Shown in pieces: positions 17,991 to 28,000 of a DNA stretch of 64,000 nt (positions are counted from its first letter, which is position 1; every line of letters starts with the position of its first letter). The translations under genes and the position numbers were made by a program. This DNA is from Planctomycetaceae bacterium. Its GTDB lineage: Bacteria > Planctomycetota > Planctomycetia > Planctomycetales > Planctomycetaceae. The DNA lies in assembly GCA_002726205.1 (NCBI GenBank), contig PBSL01000001.1, forward strand, positions 29,310-93,309, read 5' to 3'. The notes below the pieces were generated by a model, which saw nothing but the letters and a program-made list of their open reading frames with translations, made no database searches and had not been told where the DNA came from.

Positions 17991-18884
17991 ATGTTTGCAT
18001 TCTTAAAAGAGCTCTTCCAACGCAAGCCGAAGGTCGAGAAGGTCGACTTGCGATCCCGTTATGAACTGATCGGCCGCATCGGACAGGGAAGCATGTCCAA
18101 GGTGTTTCGCGCCAAGGACCCCCGCACCAACCGGATGTATGCCGTCAAGGTTCTCGACCAGGTCAAGACCCAGAAACTCGAGAGCAGATTTCTCGCCAAG
18201 GGACTCGATCGCCCCAGCGAGGGCGAAGTGGCCCTGCAATTGGATCATCCTCGGATCGTCAAGACCTACGAATACGGGTGGACAATCGACAACGAGATGT
18301 TCCTGGTCATGGAGTTCGTGGAAGGCGTCAGCCTGAGCTTCCTGATCGATACCCAGAACGAACACATGCACAACGGCCGCTTGCGATTCATGGTGGAGTT
18401 GGGAGAAGCCATCGAGTTCTTTCACTCGAAGAACCTGATCCATCGCGACATCTGTCCCCGGAACATCCTGCTCGATGAGGATTATCACATCAAGCTGATC
18501 GACTTCGGCCTGGTCGTCCCCAACACGCCACCGTTTCAGCAACCCGGAAACCGGACCGGTACGGCCTCTTACATGGCACCGGAGTTGATGAAGCGGCAAA
18601 AGACCGATCAACGTCTCGACATCTTCTCCTACGCGATGACCTGTTTCGAGATGTTCACCAGTCGACTTCCCTGGGACGCCACCGAGACACTCGACCTCAT
18701 GCAGCAACGGATCAACACGCCGGCCGCCGACATTCGTGAGTTCCTTCCGGAGATCGACGACGACGTCGCCGACACGATCATGCGGGGACTCGAATCAGAT
18801 CCCTCGTCGCGATGGGCCTCGTCGGGCCAAATGGTCGCGAGATTCCGAGATGCACGCCAGAGGCTCGAGGGCGCCGTCGACTGA
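17991..18884 (+). CDS. Soluble Ser/Thr protein kinase with HRDxC catalytic loop
   Basis: The 297-aa protein is a stand-alone kinase domain without a membrane helix. It has a glycine loop (GQGSMSKVF, 31-39), the ATP lysine in AVKVL (K53), HRD at 151-153, the metal-binding Asn158, DFG at 171-173 and APE at 196-198. The catalytic-loop lysine normally found two residues after HRD (HRDxKPxN) is a cysteine (HRDICPRN). Nucleotide and magnesium residues are intact, so activity is possible but may be altered. The ATG at 17991 follows accD by 8 bp. Its place between accD and tsaB suggests regulation of the same operon's products; this is inference. Confidence 0.88.
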   Translation: MFAFLKELFQRKPKVEKVDLRSRYELIGRIGQGSMSKVFRAKDPRTNRMYAVKVLDQVKTQKLESRFLAKGLDRPSEGEVALQLDHPRIVKTYEYGWTIDNEMFLVMEFVEGVSLSFLIDTQNEHMHNGRLRFMVELGEAIEFFHSKNLIHRDICPRNILLDEDYHIKLIDFGLVVPNTPPFQQPGNRTGTASYMAPELMKRQKTDQRLDIFSYAMTCFEMFTSRLPWDATETLDLMQQRINTPAADIREFLPEIDDDVADTIMRGLESDPSSRWASSGQMVARFRDARQRLEGAVD

Positions 18885-18898
18885 CGCGTGGTGACATC

Positions 18899-19597
18899 AT
18901 GCTCGTTCTCGGAATCGAGACCTCTCAGCGCCCCGGGACCGTGGCGTTGTGTGATGCCAGCACCTGCCTGGATGAGCGCCCACTCGAACTCCCGAACCAG
19001 CAACACGCCCAGGCCCTGCCTTCGGTTGTTGCCGCCCTGTTCAGCGATCACAGCCGTTTGATCGATGACCTCGCACTCCTGGCCGTCAGCCACGGCCCCG
19101 GTAGTTTTACCGGCCTGCGCGTCGGCATGGCGTTTGCCAAGACCCTGGCATGGGCAACCGGTTGTCCCCTGGTGCCAGTCGACACCTTCGTAGCGATCGC
19201 CACCGATGCGCCAGACGACGTGGATTCGCTGTATGTCGTCGCCGATGCCCATCGACAGGAACTCTTTACTCGTCATTATCGACGAGGCGCCGACCGACAG
19301 TGGACGCCAACGGGAGAGTTCGCGATCGAGTCGGCGCAGGCCTGGTGCCGGTCTCGCCAACCCGGTGACGCGATCGCCGGTCCGGCCCTGTCGTCAATAC
19401 TCGACCAGCTTCCCGACCATGTCCGTCCGATAACTCTCGAAACCTCGCTTCCCCGCGCCCAGGCGATTGCCACACTCGGTCGGAGAGATCACCAGGCCGG
19501 CCGGCACGCCGAGATCGCAACACTGGAACCGTTCTACCTCCGCAGGAGTGCGGCCGAGGAGAACCGGGAGACTCGCCGCGCCGCGTCGACAAGTTGA
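18899..19597 (+). CDS. tsaB: tRNA threonylcarbamoyladenosine biosynthesis protein TsaB
   Basis: The 232-aa product has the ASKHA-fold start LVLGIETSQRPGTVAL, the NQQHAQALPSVV segment (TsaD-like HAxxLxP) and SHGPGSFTGLRVG, all diagnostic of TsaB. It closes with an EPFYLRR motif. TsaB partners TsaD and TsaE in making the t6A37 modification of ANN-decoding tRNAs. ATG 18899 is chosen over upstream starts because the protein begins directly with strand 1. It lies 14 bp after the kinase gene and ends the operon; the next gene is convergent and only 8 bp away. Confidence 0.9.
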   Translation: MLVLGIETSQRPGTVALCDASTCLDERPLELPNQQHAQALPSVVAALFSDHSRLIDDLALLAVSHGPGSFTGLRVGMAFAKTLAWATGCPLVPVDTFVAIATDAPDDVDSLYVVADAHRQELFTRHYRRGADRQWTPTGEFAIESAQAWCRSRQPGDAIAGPALSSILDQLPDHVRPITLETSLPRAQAIATLGRRDHQAGRHAEIATLEPFYLRRSAAEENRETRRAASTS

Positions 19598-19605
19598 CCG
19601 CAGGA

Positions 19606-21762
19606 CTAATCGTCGAGGATCAGGTCCGCGACCTTTTCGAACTCAAGCGGATCCGCCTGCATGACCAACCGCCCGCCTGAAACGGCATAGATCCTCCGCA
19701 ACGGATCCAGTTCGGTCTTCGGAACACCTCTGGTTCCGGCAACCAGCAAACGCGAGGGTGCGACCAGGGCCGTCAACCCACCCAGGCCACCGTATTTCAA
19801 GGCCCCCGGCAACAGCATCGGGTCATCCCGTCTGGTGATTCGCGAAAAACCAAACCCGTCGATATCCGCAATCGTTAATCCCCCCGATTTCTTGCCCGTC
19901 GATGCCACCGCGCGTGCCAACAAAACCCAGGACCCCGCCCCTCGGGTGCCAACCAGGTGGACCCGCCTGCTGTCGATCTCCTGGGAATGGGCAGCCACCG
20001 TGGTGAGGACATCCTGGACGCGATGAGCCAATGGCGGAAGATTGTAGCCATACGTGTACCCCACAAAACTGCCATGTGTCGCCACGCTGGTCACCGGCTT
20101 GCCGGCAGGCACCAGTTCACCCGTGAGAAACACGTCGGCCGAGAGCACCGCGTGGCCGGCTTTCAAGAGCCTGGTGACGGCCTTGACCGGAACACCCGCG
20201 GAGTCGAACAAAGACGATTTTCCGCGGCCATCAAACCAGGCGACCAGGCTGCCACTGGACTTGCCTTCCGATTTCAACAAGGTCCACGGAATCGTCTCAC
20301 CACGACCGCTGGCCGTCAGCGTGCCTGTTTCATACCGACCGCCCCCGGCCAACCTTCCTCTGGCTACCCGATTCCGCTTCGGCGCTGGCTCCCGACCGCT
20401 TCCCAGCAGGACGTCGGCAGCAACACCGACCACCCGCCTGTACGCAGCCAGCCCTCGCTTCTTGCTCGGCTTCCCGGCCTCTGCCGCTTCGAGAAGTTCG
20501 CTGAACTGTCGCTGTGCCAGGCCATCCTGGTGGGCCCGGTACTGTTCAAGCGTCAGTGCATCCCGGGGCCGGGGATGTTCTGTATCGAACACGCTGAGTT
20601 TGGCCGGGGCCACGGGTCGAAAATCCCGCTCGCGGATCGGCTGGTCCAGTCCGAGTGCAAGGTGCTTGTTCATCCAGCCATACATCATCTCGCGGGACAC
20701 CTGGTTGTAGTTGTGGCCAAACTGCGGATAGCACTTCGCCTGAACCAGCTCGGCCTTACCGAAGAGTCGATAGACGGATTTCAACTCGGGCAGTCCCTTG
20801 GTTTCGATGTCGATTGTCCAATCGTCGGCCCCGCTGAGTGCCATCGGCTTGGGAGCAAACAGGGCGGCGATCGCGATGTTGTTGATGCCCGGCCTGAGGT
20901 AGCAGCAGTTCTCGCAAACACAGCCCCCCTGCATTGCTGTCGACACCATGACCGCCGGGAAGGCAACACGCGGCCGTGGATCGAGCGCGCAAAGCATGAA
21001 GGTCTGCGTGCCTCCACCGCTGGCTCCGGTCACGGCAATCCGTTTTGGGTCGACGTCGGGCAGTGTCTCGAGAAAATCGATCGCCCGGATCGAATTGAAC
21101 GTCTGCAATCCCATCAGGTTCTGGAGCCGCAACACGGCCTGAACATCACCGAAGCCACTTCGGTGAGGCAACGGTCCACTGTCGGCATATCCGACCATGT
21201 CGTAATGGAAGACGACACACCCCATCCGGGCCAGTTGTACCATCCGGGCCTGTAACGGGTAGCGGGCCCCCGCTGGGAACGTCTCGGCCCCCTTCTTGAT
21301 CTGAGCCGCCGCCTTTTCGGCACCGGCATCATAGAAGCGACCGTTGGCCCAGTGCCCATGTGGGCAAAGAATTCCCGGGCGGCGGCCCTTGGCCTGGCGG
21401 GGCCGGTACAGGCTGCCGGTAACGTAGTGTCCGGGCAGACTCGCAAAAAAGACCTTCTCGACAGTGTAACCATCTCGCTGGATCTTCCCGTGGATCACCG
21501 GTTTGATCGAACCACGGGGCCAAGCCGGCCACAACCCGTTGGAAACCTTCAGTTGATTCCGGATGATCTGCGCGCTGCGTTTCCAGCCCTTCCGTGTCGT
21601 GGGTGGCACCCAGGGATGATAGCCATCACGCAAAGTCCTGGCCGGCTGCAAACGGCGATCGCCGGGGACCTGACCATCGGAAAACACGCGAGCCGGGCCA
21701 GCGGCACAAACGGTGGTGGTCAACAGAAGCAGGACAAGACAGGCGGTGGCCAGGTGTTTCAT
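19606..21762 (-). CDS. Secreted alpha/beta hydrolase (acetylxylan-esterase/prolyl-oligopeptidase-like)
   Basis: The 718-aa protein starts at ATG 21762, with GGAG upstream and a classic signal peptide (MKHLATACLVLLLLTTTVCAAG). Around residues 115-145 it has GHYVTGSLYRP and GILCPHGHW, an oxyanion region. The nucleophile elbow VTGASGGGTQ follows, then a CVCENCCYLRPG stretch with four cysteines. A second alpha/beta-like region fills the C-terminal third (HLVGTRGAGSW, LVAPSRLLVAG). Large exported esterases of this type are common in Planctomycetes and are thought to deacetylate polysaccharides; the substrate here is unproved. It is divergent from the dihydroorotase gene. Confidence 0.8.
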   Translation of the reverse strand: MKHLATACLVLLLLTTTVCAAGPARVFSDGQVPGDRRLQPARTLRDGYHPWVPPTTRKGWKRSAQIIRNQLKVSNGLWPAWPRGSIKPVIHGKIQRDGYTVEKVFFASLPGHYVTGSLYRPRQAKGRRPGILCPHGHWANGRFYDAGAEKAAAQIKKGAETFPAGARYPLQARMVQLARMGCVVFHYDMVGYADSGPLPHRSGFGDVQAVLRLQNLMGLQTFNSIRAIDFLETLPDVDPKRIAVTGASGGGTQTFMLCALDPRPRVAFPAVMVSTAMQGGCVCENCCYLRPGINNIAIAALFAPKPMALSGADDWTIDIETKGLPELKSVYRLFGKAELVQAKCYPQFGHNYNQVSREMMYGWMNKHLALGLDQPIRERDFRPVAPAKLSVFDTEHPRPRDALTLEQYRAHQDGLAQRQFSELLEAAEAGKPSKKRGLAAYRRVVGVAADVLLGSGREPAPKRNRVARGRLAGGGRYETGTLTASGRGETIPWTLLKSEGKSSGSLVAWFDGRGKSSLFDSAGVPVKAVTRLLKAGHAVLSADVFLTGELVPAGKPVTSVATHGSFVGYTYGYNLPPLAHRVQDVLTTVAAHSQEIDSRRVHLVGTRGAGSWVLLARAVASTGKKSGGLTIADIDGFGFSRITRRDDPMLLPGALKYGGLGGLTALVAPSRLLVAGTRGVPKTELDPLRRIYAVSGGRLVMQADPLEFEKVADLILDD

Positions 21763-21894
21763 GGCAAGGATCTCCGACAAACGATCAACCGGATGTCCCG
21801 GCCGATTGGCGACCGGACGCCCATAGCGTATTCTGGCCAACCGCCGAGATCAAACCGGCAGAACGACCAGATCTTATAGGCAACAAGGACACCG

Positions 21895-23121
21895 ATGATC
21901 ATCGCAGGACGACTGGCAGATACCGACGGAGTCCATTCGGGACAGGTACGGCTCGAGGGAGCTGAAATTGTCGAAGTTGGGCCATCGTTGGGCGAACCCG
22001 ATATCGTGTTTTCCGAGGATTGCCTGGTGTTTGCCGGAATGGGCGATATCCACATTCACGCTCGCGATGACACCAGCCTGCAGGAAACCCACAAGGAGAC
22101 ATTCGTCACCGCTGGCGAAGCGGCGATCAACGGGGGCGTCGTCCATGTTGCTGACATGCCCAACAACCCGGCCGCGCCTGTGGATGATGCGACCTACGCG
22201 GCCAAGTGCAACCATCTCGCTCAACGGAATCCCCCGGTACACGTCACGTTGTACGCCGGCATTGGTCCCGACACCCGCCCGTTGTCGCACCCGGTCCCCT
22301 ACAAGGCCTACATGGGCCCCAGTGTCGGCGACCTGTTCTTCCACTCACTCGCTCAACTCGATGAGACGCTCTCGCATTACCGCGGCTCTTGTGTCAGTTT
22401 TCATTGCGAGGATCCCGAACTGCTGCGGACCCATGCCGCGGCCGCGACACATGAACAGCAACGCCCACCCGAGTGCGAGGTGTCGGCGACGCGGTTTGCT
22501 CTGAAGATGATCGAGAAACACCGCCTGACCGGGAAATTGTGCCACTACTCGGTTGGTGAAGGTCTGCCATTGATCCGTGAGGCCCGCCAACGCGGCGTCC
22601 CGGTGACCTGTGAAGTAACACCTCATCACATCTACTACGACTCGGATTCGATCACCGACGGCAATCGTGAACTGATGCAGATGAACCCTCCGTTGCGCAA
22701 TCCCGACGACCGCCGGGCCATGCTCGAGGCGTTGCGCGATGGGACGTTGGATTACCTTGCCACAGATCATGCACCGCACACTCTGGAGGAAAAAGCCTCC
22801 GGAGTCTCGGGGCAACCTCACCTGGACACTTATGGTGCTTTCGTAACGTGGATGATCCTCGAGGCAGGTTTCTCTCCCGAACGAGTGGCGACGGTCTGCT
22901 CGGCCAACCCCGGCCGATTCGTCAACCGCTACACGGCTCCACGCCGATTCGGACGGATCGCCCCCGGCCATGTCGCCTCGCTGACGGTCCTCAACCTGGT
23001 CCGACCCACGACGATTTGCCGAGAACAACTGGCCACCCGCTGCGGTTGGTCGCCGTTTGAAGGAGTCACGTTTCCCGGTTCCGTCGAGGCGGTGATCATC
23101 GATGGACAGCAGGTCCGTTGA
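21895..23121 (+). CDS. Dihydroorotase-family amidohydrolase
   Basis: The 408-aa protein has the amidohydrolase metal site GMGDIHIHARDD (HxH), MPNNPAAPVDD, a candidate carbamylated lysine in YKAYMG, histidines in SFHCED and HYSVGEG, EVTPHHI, and the last aspartate in ATDHAPHTLEEK. The sequence and the MNPPLR motif fit class I dihydroorotase, which closes carbamoyl-aspartate to dihydroorotate in pyrimidine synthesis. No other pyr gene is adjacent, so a related cyclic amidase is possible. The gene is alone and divergent from the hydrolase; TTATAG at about 21875 could be its -10 element. Confidence 0.85.
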   Translation: MIIAGRLADTDGVHSGQVRLEGAEIVEVGPSLGEPDIVFSEDCLVFAGMGDIHIHARDDTSLQETHKETFVTAGEAAINGGVVHVADMPNNPAAPVDDATYAAKCNHLAQRNPPVHVTLYAGIGPDTRPLSHPVPYKAYMGPSVGDLFFHSLAQLDETLSHYRGSCVSFHCEDPELLRTHAAAATHEQQRPPECEVSATRFALKMIEKHRLTGKLCHYSVGEGLPLIREARQRGVPVTCEVTPHHIYYDSDSITDGNRELMQMNPPLRNPDDRRAMLEALRDGTLDYLATDHAPHTLEEKASGVSGQPHLDTYGAFVTWMILEAGFSPERVATVCSANPGRFVNRYTAPRRFGRIAPGHVASLTVLNLVRPTTICREQLATRCGWSPFEGVTFPGSVEAVIIDGQQVR

Positions 23122-23202
23122 CGGTGCGCTCGCTGGATTGCAGACGGGACGTCGGCTAGGCTGTGACGCTCACCTGACTCGAGAATCCACGAGAGCCGCC
23201 CG

Positions 23203-24159
23203 ATGAAACATCTTTGCCTGGCCATCTCCGCATCCCTCATCCTGGCCGTCGTCACCGCTGTTTCACAAACAGCTCCAAAACCCGCAACGACTCCGTCACA
23301 CGTGGAGATCACACCCGGCCTGAACAATCCGTGGACACACCTGAAATTCAACGACAAGAACGAGAACTTTCAGTTCGTGATCGTCACCGATCGTACTGGT
23401 GGCCGCCGCCCGGGCGTCTTCACGCGTGCCGTCAAGCAGATCAACCTGCTCGAACCAGAATTTGTCGTCTCTGTCGGAGACCTGATCGAAGGCTACACCG
23501 AGGATCCTGGCCAGTGGGCCCTGGAGTGGTCGGAATTCGAGGGTCTGGTCGATCGATTGAAGATGCCGTTTTTCTTCTGTGCCGGCAACCATGACATCAG
23601 CAATCTGCCGATGGGCAAGGACTGGATCCGCCGCTTTCGTCGCAGCTACTACCATTTCAAATACCACAACTGCCTGTTCCTGGTACTCAACACGGAAGAC
23701 CCACCAAAGAAGGGTCCGTTTCATTTCACCCAGCCACAACGGGATTGGGCCGTCGAAGTCCTCAAGGCCAACCGCAACGTCCGCTGGACCTTTGTGATCA
23801 TGCACAAACCCACCTGGACGTACCCCGACGCCGACCTGGCCGCGCAGGGCTGGACCCAGATTGAGGACGCCCTGGCCGGCCGAAAATACACGGTCTTTTC
23901 CGGTCACAAACACACCTACGCCCGTTACATCCGTCGGGGCCAGGAATACTACATGCTGGCGACCACCGGAGGCGGCTCGGCTCTCACCGGCGTCGCCGAT
24001 GGCAAGTTTGACCACTTTGTCTGGGTCACCATGCGAGACAACGGACCGGTTTTGGCCAACGTGATGCTCGACGGAGTCCAGCCAAAGACAATACGCACAC
24101 TTCGCGTGCCCGCCCCAAAGAAGGCCGCGGTCAAGAAGCAGGCCAAGAAGAAGTCGTAG
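23203..24159 (+). CDS. Secreted calcineurin-like metallophosphoesterase
   Basis: The 318-aa product has a signal peptide (MKHLCLAISASLILAVVTAVS). It carries the metallophosphoesterase motif series VTDRTGG, VSVGDLIEG, AGNHD, an IMHKPTW stretch and SGHKHTYAR. The first motif usually reads DxH; here it is DRT, so one metal ligand may be missing or moved. The C-terminus is a lysine-rich tail. It probably hydrolyses a phosphoester outside the cytoplasm; the substrate is unknown. Neighbours on both sides are unrelated, and the SDR gene follows after about 50 bp. Confidence 0.82.
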   Translation: MKHLCLAISASLILAVVTAVSQTAPKPATTPSHVEITPGLNNPWTHLKFNDKNENFQFVIVTDRTGGRRPGVFTRAVKQINLLEPEFVVSVGDLIEGYTEDPGQWALEWSEFEGLVDRLKMPFFFCAGNHDISNLPMGKDWIRRFRRSYYHFKYHNCLFLVLNTEDPPKKGPFHFTQPQRDWAVEVLKANRNVRWTFVIMHKPTWTYPDADLAAQGWTQIEDALAGRKYTVFSGHKHTYARYIRRGQEYYMLATTGGGSALTGVADGKFDHFVWVTMRDNGPVLANVMLDGVQPKTIRTLRVPAPKKAAVKKQAKKKS

Positions 24160-24211
24160 CGCCGTAACCCGGAATTCCCTGACAGTTTGCAGCCCGAGGA
24201 TGACAACAACG

Positions 24212-25021
24212 ATGACTGGATTTCTCGATGGCCAGGTGGCCTTGGTGACCGGGGCCGGACGTGGCCTCGGGCGGGCGTTTGCAGAGCACCTTGCCGCGGC
24301 CGGTGCCCGTGTGGGTGTTCATGGGATGCGGGAACATGGGCCCAGCGAGTACGGCGAGGGAACCACGCTGACCGACACGGCAGCAGAAATCGGTGAGACG
24401 GCCGGTGTTGAGACACTGCGAGTGCTTGCCGACTTGACCGATGCCGACCAGGTCGAGCGGGCTGTCAACGAGGTGGCCACCGGCCTGGGTCCGATCGACA
24501 TCCTCGTGCACAATGCCGGTGGTGATATCGCCGCCGCCGGTGGAAAGCCCGACCCCAATGACGCGGTGATGATCAAGCAGGACGATGTCGAGGCCGTGCT
24601 CGACCGCAATCTTCTCAGCACGATCCTCGTCTGCCGTTGTGTGGCCCGGGGAATGATTGACCGCAACCGTGGCCGGATCATCACGATCAGTTCCATTGCC
24701 GCCTTCCGTGGCAACGATCAGGGTGCGATTTATGCCACCGCCAAGGCCGGGCAGGTGGCCTACACCCGCTGCCTGGCACAACAGTTGCGCCCCCACAACA
24801 TCACCGTCAACAGCCTGGCGCCCGGCGACACCCGCACTGGCCGGTTTCTCAACACACGCGAGGTGGCTGACGACCGACTGGTTACCGAAGGAACACTCGA
24901 GCGAATCGCCACGGTGGATGAGGTGGCCCGGGTCGTCGAGTTCTTCGCGGGTCCACTCGGAGAGTTTGTCACCGGCCAGGCCCTCCGCGTCGATGGGGGC
25001 CACCAGGCCTGGTCGGCGTAG
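24212..25021 (+). CDS. Short-chain dehydrogenase/reductase
   Basis: The 269-aa protein has the classical SDR cofactor motif TGAGRGLG, the NAG motif (LVHNAGG), a catalytic serine in ITISSIAA, and the YxxxK pair in YATAK. It ends with a GQALRVDGGHQ motif. ATG 24212 is preferred because GAGG directly abuts an earlier ATG at 24200, leaving no spacing for ribosome binding there. The family includes 3-oxoacyl-ACP reductases and sugar dehydrogenases; the substrate is not evident. It is convergent with secDF. Confidence 0.85.
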   Translation: MTGFLDGQVALVTGAGRGLGRAFAEHLAAAGARVGVHGMREHGPSEYGEGTTLTDTAAEIGETAGVETLRVLADLTDADQVERAVNEVATGLGPIDILVHNAGGDIAAAGGKPDPNDAVMIKQDDVEAVLDRNLLSTILVCRCVARGMIDRNRGRIITISSIAAFRGNDQGAIYATAKAGQVAYTRCLAQQLRPHNITVNSLAPGDTRTGRFLNTREVADDRLVTEGTLERIATVDEVARVVEFFAGPLGEFVTGQALRVDGGHQAWSA

Positions 25022-25057
25022 TGCCAGGGCTGACCGCCTAACCCGCCTGCCGCGCGA

Positions 25058-28000
25058 CTAGGCGTGGGTTGCCGTCGAACGCCGCGGCGCCTGTGACTTC
25101 GTTCCCAGGATCTGGCCGGCGAAACGGTGAAATGCGCTGTCGGGGTTCATCATCCACAACAACGCCGGGCTGGCGACAAAGATCGAGCTGTAGGTACCGA
25201 CAACAACGCCCATCACCAGGCAGAAGGCAAAGCCGTGGATACCGTCGCCTCCGCCGAAGTACAGGATCACGACGACGATGAACGTCGTCAACGAGGTCAG
25301 CAACGTTCGCGACAGCGTCTGATTCAGGCTCAGGTTGACCATCTCCGGCGTCAGTGACGGATTCTTTCCCCGGACTTCACGAATGCGGTCAAACACCACG
25401 ATCGTATCGTTGAGCGAATAGCCGACGATGGTCAGAAAAGCGGCGATCATCGGCAGGTTGATCTTGAAATCCTGCAACTGTAGCAGCCCGCCCTCCCAGC
25501 CCGCCTGGCTTGCCGCCAGTCCCGCCAGGGACACTCCACCCAGTACGACCATGACGTCGTGGACCAATGCCACCACGGCAGCCAATCCAAAATCAATTCG
25601 CTGAAACCGAAACCAGATGTAGGCAACGATGGCGACGAGGCTGAAGAGCATTGCCAACAGGGCCGAATTCTGCATCTCCACGGCAACGGCACTGTCGAAC
25701 GACGTGACTTCGTCAAACCGTGGTGTTCCATCCTGATCGGACTTCATCTGCTCCAGAGCCTTCACGACATCAGCCTTCACAACAATCGGCCGGAACCTGA
25801 CAACCCAGTTCAGGGCGGTTTCGGCCCGCTTGTCATCCTCGAGCGGTTCAACTTCAAATCGGCCCTCGATCGCTGTCGGATCGAGGTTGGCCAGCGCGAG
25901 CCCTTTCTCCAATCCACCGGCCACATAGGCCACGACATTTTCACGTGCCACCTTATCGGCATTGCCAAAGTTCAATTCTGCCTGGTGACCGCCGAAGAAA
26001 TCCTTGTTCGCCGCATCGGTGATTTCCCGAACCGTGTCGAAATCAACCGACATCGTTGTCAGCCTGAACTTGGAATCGTCCTTGAAGGATTCTGCGATCC
26101 AGGACTGAATCTTCTCGTTGACGCTTTCGGTTCGTGACGTGCCACGCTGGTCGTCGTCGCCCTCTTTGGCTTTGGTCGTCGTCCTCAGCCGGAAGGGAAA
26201 CCCCGAACCAGCCGCCGCAACCGCTTCCGCGCCGGCTTCATCCTCGATCTGCGTGAGCTTCTCGAGTGTAAATGAATCGTCGAACTCCTCAGAGAATTTC
26301 GCGGCCCGCACCTGCTCGAGCTTCTCCTTTACGTCATCGCTGTCATGGGCTTCCCGAAACTGAAAACTGACGGCGCGTCCGCCTCGGAAGTCGATATCGA
26401 GGTTGTTCACCCCGCGGTAGAAGAATGCCGTCATGCCGACAACGATCACGAGCACCGACACGCAGGCAGCAATCGTTCGGTGGCCAATAAAGTTGAACTC
26501 ACGACCGGAAATACCCGGCAACGAGTTCATCTGGATCCGCTCACGGTGCTTGCGACTTTCCCAGACATCAAAGAGCAACCGTCCCACGTACAGCGCGGTG
26601 AACATGCTCATCACGATGCCGATGAACAGCGTGACCGCAAAACCACGGACCTGGTCGGTCCCAATTGCATAGAGCACGGCCGCGACCAGCAAAGTGGTGA
26701 CGTTGGCATCGACGATCGTCGTCAGCGCCCGCGCGAAGCCGTTTTGAATCGCCATTCGCACGGCACCGCCCCGGCGTTGTTCCTCACGAATTCGCTCGAA
26801 GATCAGCACGTTGGCATCAACGGCCATTCCGATCGTCAATACCAGTCCGGCCAGGCCCGGCAGCGTGAACGTTGCTTCGATAAATATCATCGTCCCCAGC
26901 ACGAGCACCAGGTTCAGCAACAGGCAGACAATCGCCACAAGGCCCGAGAGGCGATAGTAGATGAACATGAACACGATCACGGTCAACGCGGCGATGCCGA
27001 TCGCCATCACGCCCTTGTTCTGGACATCCTCACCGAGGGTCGGCGATATACTCAGCTCGCTGACCGGTTCTGGTAGCAGAGGCACTTCGAGTGCCCCCGC
27101 ATCCAGCACACCAATCAACTCGTTGATTTCCTGCTTGGTGAAATCACCACTGATGATGCCATTGCTGCTGATCCGGCTTTCCAGTCGTGGCGCAGAGAAA
27201 ACATTGCCATCCAACACGATAGCCAGCCGGCGGTAGAAGCTCTTGTCGGCCGTGGGTTCATTCTTCCCCGTCAGGTCACTGAACCGGTTGGACCCGGCCA
27301 TGTTCAGAGTGAAGCCAACGGCCAAGCGACCGCTGTCATCGGTCGTCTCGTAGACGCGGTAGAGATGATCGCCGGTTACGCGTCCGGTTTCCGGCTCGTA
27401 CATCACCAGCACATGGTCAACCTGGTTTCCGTCGGAACCGGACCGCTCCATGATCTGGACATCGTAGCTGCCATCAACCTGTCCGTTCGGATCGACCGGG
27501 TGCCACTGACCTTCGAGAACGCCCTCGGCGTTTCGAATCTGGTTGCCCTGCAATTGTGGATCGCGGGCACGACTTACCAACGTCGGGTGGTCACGACCGT
27601 TTGCCAGGGTTGCCAACTCCAGGCTCCCCAGTCGCGTCATCATCCGTTTTGTCTGCTCAACAACCTGGGGATCGGCACGAGGTATGATCACCTCGATCCG
27701 ATTCGTACCCAGCGGCCGGACGGTCAGTTCCTTGTTGCCTCCGGGGTTGGCACGCTTGTTGATAGCAGTAGCCATCTGTGCCATCACGGATTTTGTCAGC
27801 TCTTTCTGCTGTTCCGTCGCCTTTACCTCGTCGACCTGTAGAACCAGGTTCGCGCCGCCGGCCAGGTCAATCCCGAGCTTGACTCCTGAAAACAGACGCT
27901 TCAACCAAGACCCGTCACCACCGACGGGAGGCTGCGGCTTGACCGCTGGAGTCAGCACGAGTGTGGAGAGCGCCGGAAATCCGGGGATATGTTCGATCAG

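Noticed and set aside
19957..21255. 432-codon plus-strand frame
   Set aside because: It is antisense to the secreted alpha/beta hydrolase, which has a signal peptide and nucleophile elbow.
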